Shown here: in pieces, positions 14,914-23,216 of the stretch
Position numbering within the stretch: position 1 is the first letter of the stretch
Layout: each line of letters begins with the position of its first letter
Assembly: GCA_964437245.1 (NCBI GenBank)
Contig: CAYTGJ010000006.1
Coordinates: 3,456-67,455 of the forward strand
From: JANYCO01 sp964437245
GTDB lineage: Bacteria > Bacteroidota > Bacteroidia > Cytophagales > Cytophagaceae
Direction of reading: 5' to 3'
Length of the DNA stretch: 64,000 nucleotides
Notes under the pieces: generated by a model
Seen by the model: only the letters and a program-made list of their open reading frames with translations
Told to the model about the DNA's origin: nothing
Database searches by the model: none
Program-made: the position numbers and the translations under genes

Positions 14914-16146
14914 ATGCAATTAATAAATAATCAGTATCAGATCCAGGGGGTAAATGTGCTGGATATATGCGGGGAATTCGGTACACCTTTATATGTCTAT
15001 GATGCAGATAAGATAGTGACGCAGTATAAAAGCCTCCAAAAGGCGTTTGAGGGAGTGAATCTGCGGATCAAGTATGCTACCAAAGCGCTTACCAATCAGG
15101 CGGTACTCAAAGTGCTGCGAAAAGCCGGAGCTGGTGCGGATGCTGTTTCTATCCAGGAAGTAAAACTTTCGCTGATGGCAGGGTTTACACCTGACAATAT
15201 CATGTTTACTCCCAACTGCAGTGATTTTGAAGAAATACGGGAAGCAGTTTCTCTCGGTGTGACGGTAAATATTGATAATATTCCTTTCCTGGAAAAATTT
15301 GGCAAAGAATATGGCAGCAGCTATCCGGTTTGTATCCGGGTAAATCCGCACATCGATGCCGGAGGGAACAAAAAGATCATGACCGGTCACAAACGCTCCA
15401 AATTTGGTATTTCCATAGACCAGATGGACAGGGTGTATTCGTTGACCGATGAATATAAGCTTCAGGTGACAGGGATACATGTGCACAGCGGTTCGGATTT
15501 CAAAAATGCAGAAGCGTTTGTACAGGCAGCAGAAGTGATTTTTCAGGTGGCAATGATGTTTAGCGGACTGAAATTCGTTGATTTTGGCAGTGGGTTCAAG
15601 GTGGCATACAAGGAAGGAGATCATGTGACGGATGTCAATGAGCTGGGAGTGCGCATGAAGGAAGCGTTTGTTTCTTTCTGCAAACGTTATGGCAAAGATC
15701 TTGAAATCTGGTTTGAACCGGGCAAATACCTCGTGAGTGAGAGTGGGTTTCTGTTTGCGGGGGTAAATGTCGTGAAGGAAACACCGGCCTGTACCTTCGT
15801 AGGAGTTAATTCCGGTCTGAACCACCTGATCCGCCCTATGATGTACGATGCTTACCACAGTATATTCAACGTCTCAAATCCTCTTGGAGCAACAAAAACC
15901 TATGATGTGGTAGGATATATATGCGAAACGGATACGTTTGGTACGGACATGGAAATGGCGGAAGTAAGAGAGGAAGATATCATATGTCTTCGCAATGCAG
16001 GTGCCTATGGCTTTAGTATGAGTTCCAATTATAATTCCCGTTTCCGGCCGGCAGAAGTGATGATTCTTGAGGGCAAGGCTGTGCTTATCCGCAAGCGGGA
16101 GACGATGGAAGATCTTCTGAGAAATCAGATCGAGGTGGATATTTAG
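14914..16146 (+). CDS. lysA: Diaminopimelate decarboxylase
   Basis: 410 residues, a fold-type III PLP enzyme that decarboxylates meso-diaminopimelate to L-lysine, the last step of lysine synthesis. The PLP lysine is Lys57 (KYATKAL); GADAVSIQE follows, then RVNPHIDAGGNKKIMTG with HKRSKFG, the GIHVHSGSD strand, KFVDFGSGFKVAY (phosphate-binding Gly loop) and WFEPGKYLVSESG. The C-terminal barrel supplies Cys337-Glu338 (ICETDTFG), which completes the active site at the dimer interface, and the Tyr in NAGAYGFSMSSNYN. The motifs fit DAP rather than ornithine decarboxylase. No lysine riboswitch was found upstream. Confidence 0.9.
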   Translation: MQLINNQYQIQGVNVLDICGEFGTPLYVYDADKIVTQYKSLQKAFEGVNLRIKYATKALTNQAVLKVLRKAGAGADAVSIQEVKLSLMAGFTPDNIMFTPNCSDFEEIREAVSLGVTVNIDNIPFLEKFGKEYGSSYPVCIRVNPHIDAGGNKKIMTGHKRSKFGISIDQMDRVYSLTDEYKLQVTGIHVHSGSDFKNAEAFVQAAEVIFQVAMMFSGLKFVDFGSGFKVAYKEGDHVTDVNELGVRMKEAFVSFCKRYGKDLEIWFEPGKYLVSESGFLFAGVNVVKETPACTFVGVNSGLNHLIRPMMYDAYHSIFNVSNPLGATKTYDVVGYICETDTFGTDMEMAEVREEDIICLRNAGAYGFSMSSNYNSRFRPAEVMILEGKAVLIRKRETMEDLLRNQIEVDI

Positions 16147-16486
16147 AAAAAAAAACAAAAATGTTGAAAAATTTTTTCGACTAAAAAATTGCCTTTCGGA
16201 AGAAAAGATTTTTGACAGGTAGCCCGGAAGCAAAAATACATGATGCTCTGTAGTCCTTGATTAACGAGACCTATAGAGCATCATTCGTTTACTGGCTTTT
16301 GAAAATAGCTTTGAGAATGCCTGAAAGGACGATGAAATGTGGCGTAGAGAGTGGGGGTAGATAGACAAAAAACGAGGTTGCAACCATCCGAATATTTGGA
16401 ACTTATGAAAAAAAACTATATTATTGAAGTGCTTTTAGTTTATTAATTAAACTTAGTTTTAAACAATTTAAAAAAAGGAGGATCAC
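16147..16486. other. Intergenic region before the histone-like gene
   Basis: 340 bp. A hairpin at 16241-16283 (TGATGCTCT … AGAGCATCA, inner TAG/CTA pairs) may end lysA transcription. The last 100 bp are very AT-rich and include the probable promoter. No gene was found. Confidence 0.6.
16474..16481 (+). promoter_or_regulatory. Full Shine-Dalgarno sequence
   Basis: AAAGGAGG, 5 nt before the ATG at 16487. Bacteroidota genes rarely carry so complete a ribosome-binding site and almost none in this window does. It suggests high translation of the histone-like protein. Confidence 0.7.
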
Positions 16487-17004
16487 ATGGCAACAGCAAA
16501 AAAGCCAACCGCAAAAAAGAAAGTAGCTGCTAAGAAGCCGGCTGCTAAGAAAAAAGTAGCTGCTAAAAAACCAGTAGCTAAGAAAGCCGCTGCTAAGAAG
16601 CCGGTAGCTAAGAAAAAAGTAGCTGCTAAAAAACCAGTAGCTAAGAAAGCTGCTGCTAAGAAGCCGGTAGCTAAGAAAAAAGTAGCTGCTAAGAAGCCAG
16701 TAGCTAAGAAAAAAGTAGCTGCTAAGAAGCCAGCTGCTAAAAAACCAGTAGCTAAGAAAGCTGCTGCTAAGAAGCCGGTAGCTAAGNNNNNNNNNNNNNN
16801 NNNNNNNNNNNNNNNNNNNNNNNNNNNNNNNNNNNNNNNNNNNNNNNNNNNNNNNNNNNNNNNNNNNNNNNNNNNNNNNNNNNNNNTAAGAAAGCTGCTG
16901 CTAAGAAGCCGGTAGCTAAGAAAAAAGTAGCTGCTAAGAAGAAAACTGCTACTAAACCAGCAGAAACAACTACGAGCACGTTCGTAAGTTCTCTTCTTTC
17001 TTAA
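16487..17004 (+). CDS. Histone H1-like Lys/Ala/Pro-rich DNA-binding protein (gap inside)
   Basis: The protein begins MATAKKPTAKKKVAAKKPAA and goes on almost wholly in AAKKPVAKK-type units, like the C-terminal tail of eukaryotic H1, chlamydial Hc1/Hc2 and Bacteroidota H1-like proteins. It should bind DNA through charge and help condense the nucleoid. After a block of 100 N (16787-16886) the same repeat resumes and ends KKTATKPAETTTSTFVSSLLS, stop at 17002-17004. The parts before and after the Ns are in different frames as given, so the true gap is not 100 nt (it should be 2 modulo 3). The size of the protein is therefore unknown; at least 138 residues are visible. Confidence 0.8.
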
Positions 17005-17043
17005 TTTGAATGGATAGCCGGACAGTGTCCGGTAGAGAGTATT

Positions 17044-17075
17044 ACACGAGATCATTTAGTCTCGTGTTTTTTTTT
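17044..17075 (+). terminator. Terminator of the histone-like gene
   Basis: ACACGAGA (17044-17051) and TCTCGTGT (17060-17067) form the stem, followed by nine T residues. Strong intrinsic terminator. Confidence 0.9.
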
Positions 17076-17186
17076 GCCTGAAAGTTCCGTAGATACTTTG
17101 GTCAAAGTCATGAGAACGGCACACTGCTGGTCGTATTTAGCATTGATATAAAAAAGTAGCTGTTTCCAGGCTGGGTCCCTGTTTCC

Positions 17187-17208
17187 TGTCTGGTCCCCTG
17201 ACCAGACA
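17187..17208. repeat. Palindrome TGTCTGGTC-CCCT-GACCAGACA
   Basis: A perfect 9-bp stem with CCCT loop, about 80 bp before the beta-barrel gene. It shares the GTC-CCCT-GAC core with 6941-6964. Confidence 0.55.
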
Positions 17209-17287
17209 ACCGATACACAATTAGAGCCAGGTACGATTCCGGAAGCTAAAATTTGAATATATAGGTTAAACTTACGTTCTTTAAGTG

Positions 17288-18106
17288 ATGAAGAAGATAT
17301 GCCTGCTAATAGTTGTTTTGTCTGCCTGTTTATTGCGCTTTAATAACCTGAATGCCCAGGACAAACCGGATGATGCACCTGTTGTCAGGACGCATACAGG
17401 CCTGACGGTGTTGCCGGGAGTAAAAGGAGAATATTATTTTAAAGAGAATACCTGCGTTTTCTATAGTGTGGATTATAATTTTAATGAAAACTACCGGTAC
17501 AGGATTACCAATAGTACCCGTTTGTACAACCGCCTCGGGGTGGAAGTCAATGTCGGAGGCAGATGGTATGTAGGAGCTTCTGCCGGACATCGGCTGGGAT
17601 ATATCGATAGTCTCAGCATGGCTTCGGTAAAGGCAAACGTGACACACCGGGGGAAAATAGGACCGATACATTTTATCAAGGAACTTTCAGGAGAGTATAT
17701 CCATCATTTTAATTATCCTTTTTTTGATACCAAAAAAGATTTGCAGGCTGGTATCGGAGTAGCCTTGTACAAAGATTTTCCTGTTTTTAAGAGACCATTA
17801 GGGTTGATGCTGGGATATAAGCTCCTGATCAATTCGAACCTGGAGTTTGATATCTATAAAGACCGGAGAATTGACTTTACACGACTGAGAGCGGATGTTT
17901 TTTATGGGATTACCAAAAACCTGTATGTAGGGTTGTTTGTGATGAGAGAAACAGAATATTTTTATCCTCTGGGAAGCTCTGACGAATATGGTAATAATAT
18001 TTATAACAAAGTAAACAGTATAAGCCCCGTGATAGGACTGAATCTCAACATTGTGCTTCGTCCGGAAAACATTGCGGAGTATATCCCTGGCTTACCTTTC
18101 CGCTAA
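17288..18106 (+). CDS. Outer-membrane beta-barrel protein
   Basis: 272 residues from the ATG at 17288 (a GTG one codon earlier is less likely). A signal peptide (KKICLLIVVLSACLLRFNNLNAQ) leads into alternating aromatic/polar strands: GVKGEYYFKENTCVFYSVDYNF, RLGVEVNVGGRWYVGASAGHRLGY, LGLMLGYKLLI, YVGLFVMRETEYF and a last strand SPVIGLNLNIVLR. About eight to ten strands can be counted, which fits a small integral barrel. No TonB box or plug is seen. Partner and substrate are unknown. It is followed by 153 bp and then the GGGP synthase gene. Confidence 0.65.
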   Translation: MKKICLLIVVLSACLLRFNNLNAQDKPDDAPVVRTHTGLTVLPGVKGEYYFKENTCVFYSVDYNFNENYRYRITNSTRLYNRLGVEVNVGGRWYVGASAGHRLGYIDSLSMASVKANVTHRGKIGPIHFIKELSGEYIHHFNYPFFDTKKDLQAGIGVALYKDFPVFKRPLGLMLGYKLLINSNLEFDIYKDRRIDFTRLRADVFYGITKNLYVGLFVMRETEYFYPLGSSDEYGNNIYNKVNSISPVIGLNLNIVLRPENIAEYIPGLPFR

Positions 18107-18259
18107 AACGGATATTAATTGTGAGCGGGAACTCCTTAAAACAAGGAAAATAATAAGTATATTTGAGTATAAGACTAACCTGACCACATGAATAAAGCAA
18201 ATAAATTCCTACAAACAGTATGCTGCATTCTCAATCGGGTTATGAACCATGATTGACCA

Positions 18260-19021
18260 ATGAAATTCATATACCATTCTCTACAGGAAAAAAAATCAAA
18301 AGGCCAGAAATCTTTTGCCGTCCTGCTTGATCCTGACAAGCTGGATGAAGCAGGTTGCCGGAAGATGGTAAAACTGGGAATGGCGCACAATATCAGTTAT
18401 TTTTTTGTGGGAGGGAGTTTGCTTATGGACGATAGCCTGGCCAATACGATCCGTATCATTAAAGCCGAAACAACGATCCCTGTGGTGATTTTTCCGGGGA
18501 GCAACAACCAGGTCAGCAAAGAAGCGGATGCTATCTTACTTCTGTCGCTGATCTCCGGAAGAAATGCCGATGCACTGATCGGACAGCATGTAGTGGCGGC
18601 TCCTATTTTAAAACAAAGCGGACTCGAGATCCTGGCCACCGGTTATATGCTGGTAGACTGCGGCCGGCAGACCACTGTTTCGTATATCAGCAATACCACC
18701 CCGATCCCTTATGATAAGCCTGCTATAGCTGCTTGTACGGCGATGGCGGGAGAAATGCTCGGATTAAAACTTATATACCTGGACGGGGGGAGCGGTGCGC
18801 AGAATCCTGTGGCGCCTGAAATGATCCGCATGGTATGTAAATCGGTAGAAACTCCGGTGATCGTAGGCGGGGGGATTAATTCACGTGAAAAAGCCTATAA
18901 TGCATTGAAGGCTGGAGCAGACGTGATCGTGGTAGGCAATGGGATCGAAAAAAATCCGGGACTGCTTTCGGAGATCTCTTCCGTAGTACATGAAATGAAT
19001 GCTGAAAAAGTAGCAGACTGA
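18260..19021 (+). CDS. Geranylgeranylglyceryl phosphate synthase (PcrB/GGGPS family)
   Basis: 253 residues of the GGGPS family, a TIM barrel that joins a polyprenyl diphosphate to sn-glycerol-1-phosphate by an ether bond. Motifs: FAVLLDPDK (metal/diphosphate Asp), YFFVGGSLLMDD, PVVIFPGSNNQVS, YLDGGSGAQNPV (phosphate-binding loop), PVIVGGGINSREKA and GADVIVVGNGIEKNP. It belongs to the group II enzymes known from archaea and from Bacteroidota, where the biological role is unsettled. No glycerol-1-phosphate dehydrogenase gene is in the window. Confidence 0.88.
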   Translation: MKFIYHSLQEKKSKGQKSFAVLLDPDKLDEAGCRKMVKLGMAHNISYFFVGGSLLMDDSLANTIRIIKAETTIPVVIFPGSNNQVSKEADAILLLSLISGRNADALIGQHVVAAPILKQSGLEILATGYMLVDCGRQTTVSYISNTTPIPYDKPAIAACTAMAGEMLGLKLIYLDGGSGAQNPVAPEMIRMVCKSVETPVIVGGGINSREKAYNALKAGADVIVVGNGIEKNPGLLSEISSVVHEMNAEKVAD

Positions 19022-19351
19022 TCCTGGATGCCCGATCCGCACGATATAATCCTCTGCCCGGAAGGATCTGGTCGGAAAAGTTGGAGGCTAAACATAAATA
19101 TTAGCTCAACGGAATAAGAAGAAAGGGACATTACTCACTCTACGAAAGGATGCCCTGAACGAATTTTATCTTCGCATTGAATGCTTCACCTGAAGTAGTA
19201 GTCTTGCTGGCCTGGGATTAAAAATAAAGCTTTGGTAGTTTATCTTTTAAAATGCGCTCTGTGCCTGCGGCGTGAAGTCTTATTTCGATAATTCTCAGGA
19301 ATCAATTGTCGTCTTCGAGGTTACGAACAACGTGGTATTACAGGATAGCGC

Positions 19352-19502
19352 AACCTCCCCCTGGCCTCCGCCAGCGCACGAACAGCCGCACAAGGGGGAA
19401 ATGCTTCGGTTATTGAAGGATAGATGGTAAAAATAATAAAACTACTATTTCCTCCTTGCGCGATGGATTCTGAGCGTAGACGGAGGGGGTCAGGGGGAGG
19501 TT
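19352..19502. repeat. Inverted-repeat element, copy B (MITE-like)
   Basis: 151 bp starting AACCTCCCCCTGGCCTCCG and ending CAGGGGGAGGTT, with inner arms CACAAGGGGGAAA and TTTCCTCCTTGCG. It is the second copy of 14549-14702. It sits between the GGGPS gene and the AraC gene; the rest of 19022-19592 contains nothing recognisable. No clear target-site duplication was seen. Confidence 0.75.
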
Positions 19503-19592
19503 TTTTAGTGTTAACGGCTATCGTTCTCTGGCAAGACACCAGGGTTTGGCGAAAGCCCGGACTAGCCGGGAGAGGGGAAGCACTTCCAACTA

Positions 19593-19625
19593 AAAACCCC
19601 GAAGATGTTTTATCCCCGGGGTTTT
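19593..19625 (-). terminator. Terminator of the AraC-type regulator gene
   Basis: AAAACCCCG (19593-19601) and CGGGGTTTT (19617-19625) form a stem; on the minus strand it is followed by T residues. It lies 30 bp past the end of the gene that stops at 19655. Confidence 0.75.
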
Positions 19626-19654
19626 ATCAAAGTTGTGTTGACTGCTATAGAAGC

Positions 19655-20578
19655 TTATAAATTCATCAATGATTCTCTTCTTCTCATTTTTCCGGCCGGA
19701 ATACCAAACATCATTTTGAAACGGCGGCAGAAGTAAGCAGTGTCTTTATATCCCACTTCAGCTCCGATTTCCCGGATCGACTTTTTGGTAGTACGAAGAA
19801 GGTTCACGGCCATTTCCATCCGCTGGTATTCGATGTAATCCTGAGGATTGATCCCGGTCAGCATTTTGAAGTACTGTCCTACGTAATCTTCTGATACGTT
19901 GGCTACGTTTGCCAGAACCTTGTTGGAAAGATCGCCGCCCAGGTGCTTTTTGATGAAAGCAAAAATATCGATCAGGCGAGGATCCTTGAAATAGGTACTG
20001 TTGGTAGCAAGTTGCTCCACGAATAATCTTTTCTCAAGAATAAAGCGAACGATTTCAATTACGATCCTTTCGGTATTTACTTTGATCAAACGCTCTTTGC
20101 CCGGATATTCGGTCATTTCCTCTTTTACAGTTTCGATCATCGTCTCGGCCAGCTTGTCTGTACCGGAGATCACGAACGGAGGAATGTCCAGCGATGCGAA
20201 GAAGTTTACAGAATCAAATACTTTTGCCTCGAAGGTTACGTAGCTGAAGCTGTCGGTTTCTACTCCCACATGGCTGAAATTCTTGTTATAGCTAAGGAAT
20301 TTATCACGGTTGTTGAGTAGATCTTCGTTGGTAAGTTTTACCGGATTGTTTTTTCCGTAGGTAACCGAAGTTAAGCGACCTCCCGGGATGAAGAGTAATT
20401 CGCCTTCGTTTAGTTTAGTCTTGTCCTCACCAAATGAGATCTCGCCTCTGTGAAGCAGGATTACGGTGTTTCCTACATCATAGAAATTTTCTACGGTGAT
20501 CGGTTGTATGATTTTGATGTTCTTGGATTTGATATAACGAACACCTAATGATTCGATAATTTTATTATAATCTTCCAT
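19655..20578 (-). CDS. AraC family transcriptional regulator
   Basis: 307 residues. The C-terminal third (about 205-300) is the double helix-turn-helix of AraC/XylS proteins: DLSNKVLANVANVSEDYVGQYFKMLTG for the first HTH and RTTKKSIREIGAEVGYKDTAYFCRRFKMMFGIPAG for the second, with the family-signature GYKDTAYFCRRFK. The N-terminal part is a cupin-like sensor (NTVILLHRGEISFGED, LNEGELLFIPGGRLT). The ligand is unknown. It is monocistronic, and its target is not evident; the acyl-CoA dehydrogenase gene upstream is on the same strand, 160 bp away through an AT-rich spacer. Confidence 0.85.
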   Translation of the reverse strand: MEDYNKIIESLGVRYIKSKNIKIIQPITVENFYDVGNTVILLHRGEISFGEDKTKLNEGELLFIPGGRLTSVTYGKNNPVKLTNEDLLNNRDKFLSYNKNFSHVGVETDSFSYVTFEAKVFDSVNFFASLDIPPFVISGTDKLAETMIETVKEEMTEYPGKERLIKVNTERIVIEIVRFILEKRLFVEQLATNSTYFKDPRLIDIFAFIKKHLGGDLSNKVLANVANVSEDYVGQYFKMLTGINPQDYIEYQRMEMAVNLLRTTKKSIREIGAEVGYKDTAYFCRRFKMMFGIPAGKMRRRESLMNL

Positions 20579-20738
20579 AATAAAGAAAGCTAAAAAACTA
20601 AAATATAACTAAAGCCTAATTGTAATTATTCTAATAATTTGTACAATACTAATATATTAAATTCATAAATTCAAATAATTCAGCTAATAAAATTATATTT
20701 TAATAATACTATAATGTAGTTTTTGACGTTGGGAAATG

Positions 20739-21881
20739 TTATTTTTTTAACAATTCCCTGGAAATAACAATCTTTTGTATTTCAGAAGTTCCCTCATAAA
20801 TCTGAGTAATTTTCGCATCCCGCATGAGCCGTTCTACATGGTATTCTTTCACATAACCATACCCTCCATGGATCTGGACGGCTTCTGTGGTCACGTCCAT
20901 GGCGGTTTTGGCCGCAAAAAGCTTGGCCATAGCACTCGCAGGGCCGTATTCCTGGTGCTGGTCTTTCAGAAAAGCAGCTTTCAGGCACAGGAGGCGGGAA
21001 GCATCGATACGGGTAGCCATATCGGCCAGTTTAAACTGAACATCCTGATGCTCAGACAGTGTTTTGCCGAAAGCCTTCCGTTCGGTAGAGTATTGGAGGG
21101 CGAGCTCGTAAGCTCCTGAGGCAATTCCCAGCGCCTGGGAAGCGATTCCGATCCTGCCTCCGTTAAGGGTCTGCATCGCGAACGAAAAACCGAACCCATC
21201 GTCTCCGATCCGGTTGGATTTAGGTATTTTTACATCGTTAAACATCAGGCTATGGGTGTCGGAGGCCCGGATCCCCATCTTATTTTCTTTTTTCCCTATC
21301 ACGAATCCCTCTGTACCTTTTTCTACAATAAGTGCGTTTATTCCTTTATGTCCTTTTTCCGGATGGGTCTGGGCGATCACTATATATACAGAAGCAGAAT
21401 TTCCGTTCGTGATCCAGTTTTTGGTCCCGTTGACCAGGTAGTGATCCCCCTGGTCCAGGGCGGTGGTCCTTTGAGAAGTGGCATCTGATCCTGCCTCCGG
21501 CTCGGAAAGGCAGAAGGCTCCTATGATCTCACCCTTTGCCAGGCGTGGCAGGTATTTTTGCTTCTGCTCTTCTGTGCCAAAAGTTTCCAGTCCCCAGCAT
21601 ACCAGAGAATTGTTGACCGACATACAAACAGAGACCGAAGCGTCTATTTTGGAGATCTCTTCCATGGCCAGTACATAGGATACGGCGTCCATTCCACTGC
21701 CTCCGTATTCCGGGCTTACCATCATTCCCATGAAGCCCAGTTCGCCGAGTTTCTTGATCTGTTCTGCCGGAAACGTCTGATGTTCATCTCTCTCTATTAC
21801 TCCCGGAAGTAGCTCTGTACGGGCAAAATCACGTGCTGCGGCTTGTACAGCAAGTTGTTCTTCGGTCAATTGGAAATTCAT
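20739..21881 (-). CDS. Acyl-CoA dehydrogenase
   Basis: 380 residues, full length for a short/medium-chain FAD-linked acyl-CoA dehydrogenase. MNFQLTEEQLAVQAAARDFA is the usual N-terminal helix, GAFCLSEPEAGSD is the FAD/substrate signature 1, TKNWITNG and TLNGGRIGIASQALGIASGAYELAL lie in the middle domain, and the end QIHGGYGYVKEYHVERLMRDAKITQIYEGT carries signature 2 with the catalytic base Glu363. It catalyses the first dehydrogenation of fatty-acid beta-oxidation or of a branched acyl-CoA, passing electrons to ETF. The chain-length class is not clear, though it is close to butyryl/short-chain enzymes. Confidence 0.92.
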   Translation of the reverse strand: MNFQLTEEQLAVQAAARDFARTELLPGVIERDEHQTFPAEQIKKLGELGFMGMMVSPEYGGSGMDAVSYVLAMEEISKIDASVSVCMSVNNSLVCWGLETFGTEEQKQKYLPRLAKGEIIGAFCLSEPEAGSDATSQRTTALDQGDHYLVNGTKNWITNGNSASVYIVIAQTHPEKGHKGINALIVEKGTEGFVIGKKENKMGIRASDTHSLMFNDVKIPKSNRIGDDGFGFSFAMQTLNGGRIGIASQALGIASGAYELALQYSTERKAFGKTLSEHQDVQFKLADMATRIDASRLLCLKAAFLKDQHQEYGPASAMAKLFAAKTAMDVTTEAVQIHGGYGYVKEYHVERLMRDAKITQIYEGTSEIQKIVISRELLKK

Positions 21882-21983
21882 GTGTTATAAAAATTTTGAG
21901 TAGTAAATTCTCTTTCAAAATAAGAATTATATAACGGAAAAGAAGGGAATGGGGGAGATTTTTTTGAAGAGTAATTGGGGTAT

Positions 21984-22028
21984 AAATAAAAAGCCCCCTC
22001 CGTTTTTTAACGGGGGGGCTTTTTATTT
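21984..22028 (-). terminator. Terminator of the 22047 lipoprotein gene
   Basis: A GC-rich stem (AAAAAGCCCCC / GGGGGCTTTTT) with an A-rich left and T-rich right side, 18 bp past the stop. Symmetric, so it also shields the dehydrogenase gene's promoter. Confidence 0.85.
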
Positions 22029-22046
22029 CAGAGCTATAGCAACTGA

Positions 22047-23042
22047 TTAGCGTTGTACTTTAACATTTACAGAAATGTTTGTTGTAGTGTTATTTAAAGT
22101 ACCACCAGTTACTCTGATCAATCCTTTTTTACCTTTTGAGTTAAGGAACTCATAAGTAGTATTGATCGCAGTGATTTCTATATATTGATTGTTAGAGTTG
22201 GAAACGGTTAATGCAGCAAGACCTGCATCGTCAATTGTTTCGAAATCACCAGCAGCGTGTGCTTTGAAGTAAGTAGCGGTTCCTCCTGCTGTGCTAAGTG
22301 TACCATCTTCTCCACAGCTTGCTGTGCTTGCGCCTAAACCTACAGGAGTAAGGAATCTGGCTGGATTCGAACATAGGTAAGATGGATATGGGGCAGTAGT
22401 ATTAACCGCATAGGTGATATCTATATATTCCATGTTTGCTGCAGCGTCACAAGCGTCGTATGTTTGACCTGTTCCTGTACTAAGTCTGGAAGCTGTTGTA
22501 CTTGAGTTACCTCCTAATGCTATACCAGTCCAAGTATCAATGATGCCAGAACCTGAAACATTTAACTTAACTCTTTTATAAGTATATGTGTTTCCGCTTT
22601 CATCTATTTCAATGTTCAGGTAAATAGTTGACATACCTGTAGGTACGGTATATAAGAATTGTCTTACTTGTGCCTCGTCAGTATTTCTTAGATCAAGTCT
22701 GGTTCCTCCATCTTCAGCGCCAGGCTGACCTGATAAGCTTACGATATCTCCTACTGCGTTTTGACAGTCAGTTTGATAAATTCTTACTTTTTGAGGTCTG
22801 TTAGTCCCTTTTACAATCTCTAATGCGATAGAAAGGTTGTCTCCGGCATTAGCATCTATTACAGTGAATCCACTGCTTGTATTAGTATAGTTTAGGATTG
22901 ATACACTAGCAGATCCTGTGTTGCTTGGGAACGTCTGGTTCGCACAATCTTGAGTAGGTTCCGGATCGTCTTTTTTACAAGAACTCAGCATTGTAAGTGC
23001 CACCAAAGCCGTGGCTGAAAATAAATACGCTACTTTTTTCAT
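22047..23042 (-). CDS. Lipoprotein with Ig-like/beta-sandwich repeats
   Basis: 331 residues from the ATG at 23042; a longer frame would only add a non-signal stretch. Signal: MKKVAYLFSATALVALTMLSSC, lipid cysteine at residue 22, followed by KKDDPEP (acidic residues after the Cys, as in surface lipoproteins of Bacteroidota). The mature part is Thr/Ser/Gly-rich and beta-stranded: a module with NAGDNLSIALEIVKGTNRPQKVRI and TYTYKRVKLNVSGSG, then a second with DTWTGIALGGNSSTTASRLS and YIDITYAVN, ending in FLNSKGKKGLIRVTGG and NISVNVKVQR. Modules of this kind occur as unnamed surface lipoproteins in Bacteroidota. Substrate unknown. Confidence 0.7.
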   Translation of the reverse strand: MKKVAYLFSATALVALTMLSSCKKDDPEPTQDCANQTFPSNTGSASVSILNYTNTSSGFTVIDANAGDNLSIALEIVKGTNRPQKVRIYQTDCQNAVGDIVSLSGQPGAEDGGTRLDLRNTDEAQVRQFLYTVPTGMSTIYLNIEIDESGNTYTYKRVKLNVSGSGIIDTWTGIALGGNSSTTASRLSTGTGQTYDACDAAANMEYIDITYAVNTTAPYPSYLCSNPARFLTPVGLGASTASCGEDGTLSTAGGTATYFKAHAAGDFETIDDAGLAALTVSNSNNQYIEITAINTTYEFLNSKGKKGLIRVTGGTLNNTTTNISVNVKVQR

Positions 23043-23216
23043 AGTTAAATTTAAAATTAGGGTTTGTTTACATTTACAAAAATTAAATCCCTTTTTATGA
23101 GTACTTTTAATATTCAAAGGGGATTTAAATATAAGTAAAATTATACTTTTAAGTCTAATTTAAGCTTAAAAATTAATTAAATAATTCTCTTTAAAAATTA
23201 ACAATCATAACGTTAT

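Noticed and set aside
16483..17055. Long minus-strand frame through the Lys/Ala repeat gene
   Set aside because: It is the mirror of the AAKKPVAKK repeat (reads as Leu/Ala/Phe repeats), and it is open only because the repeat lacks stops on that strand.
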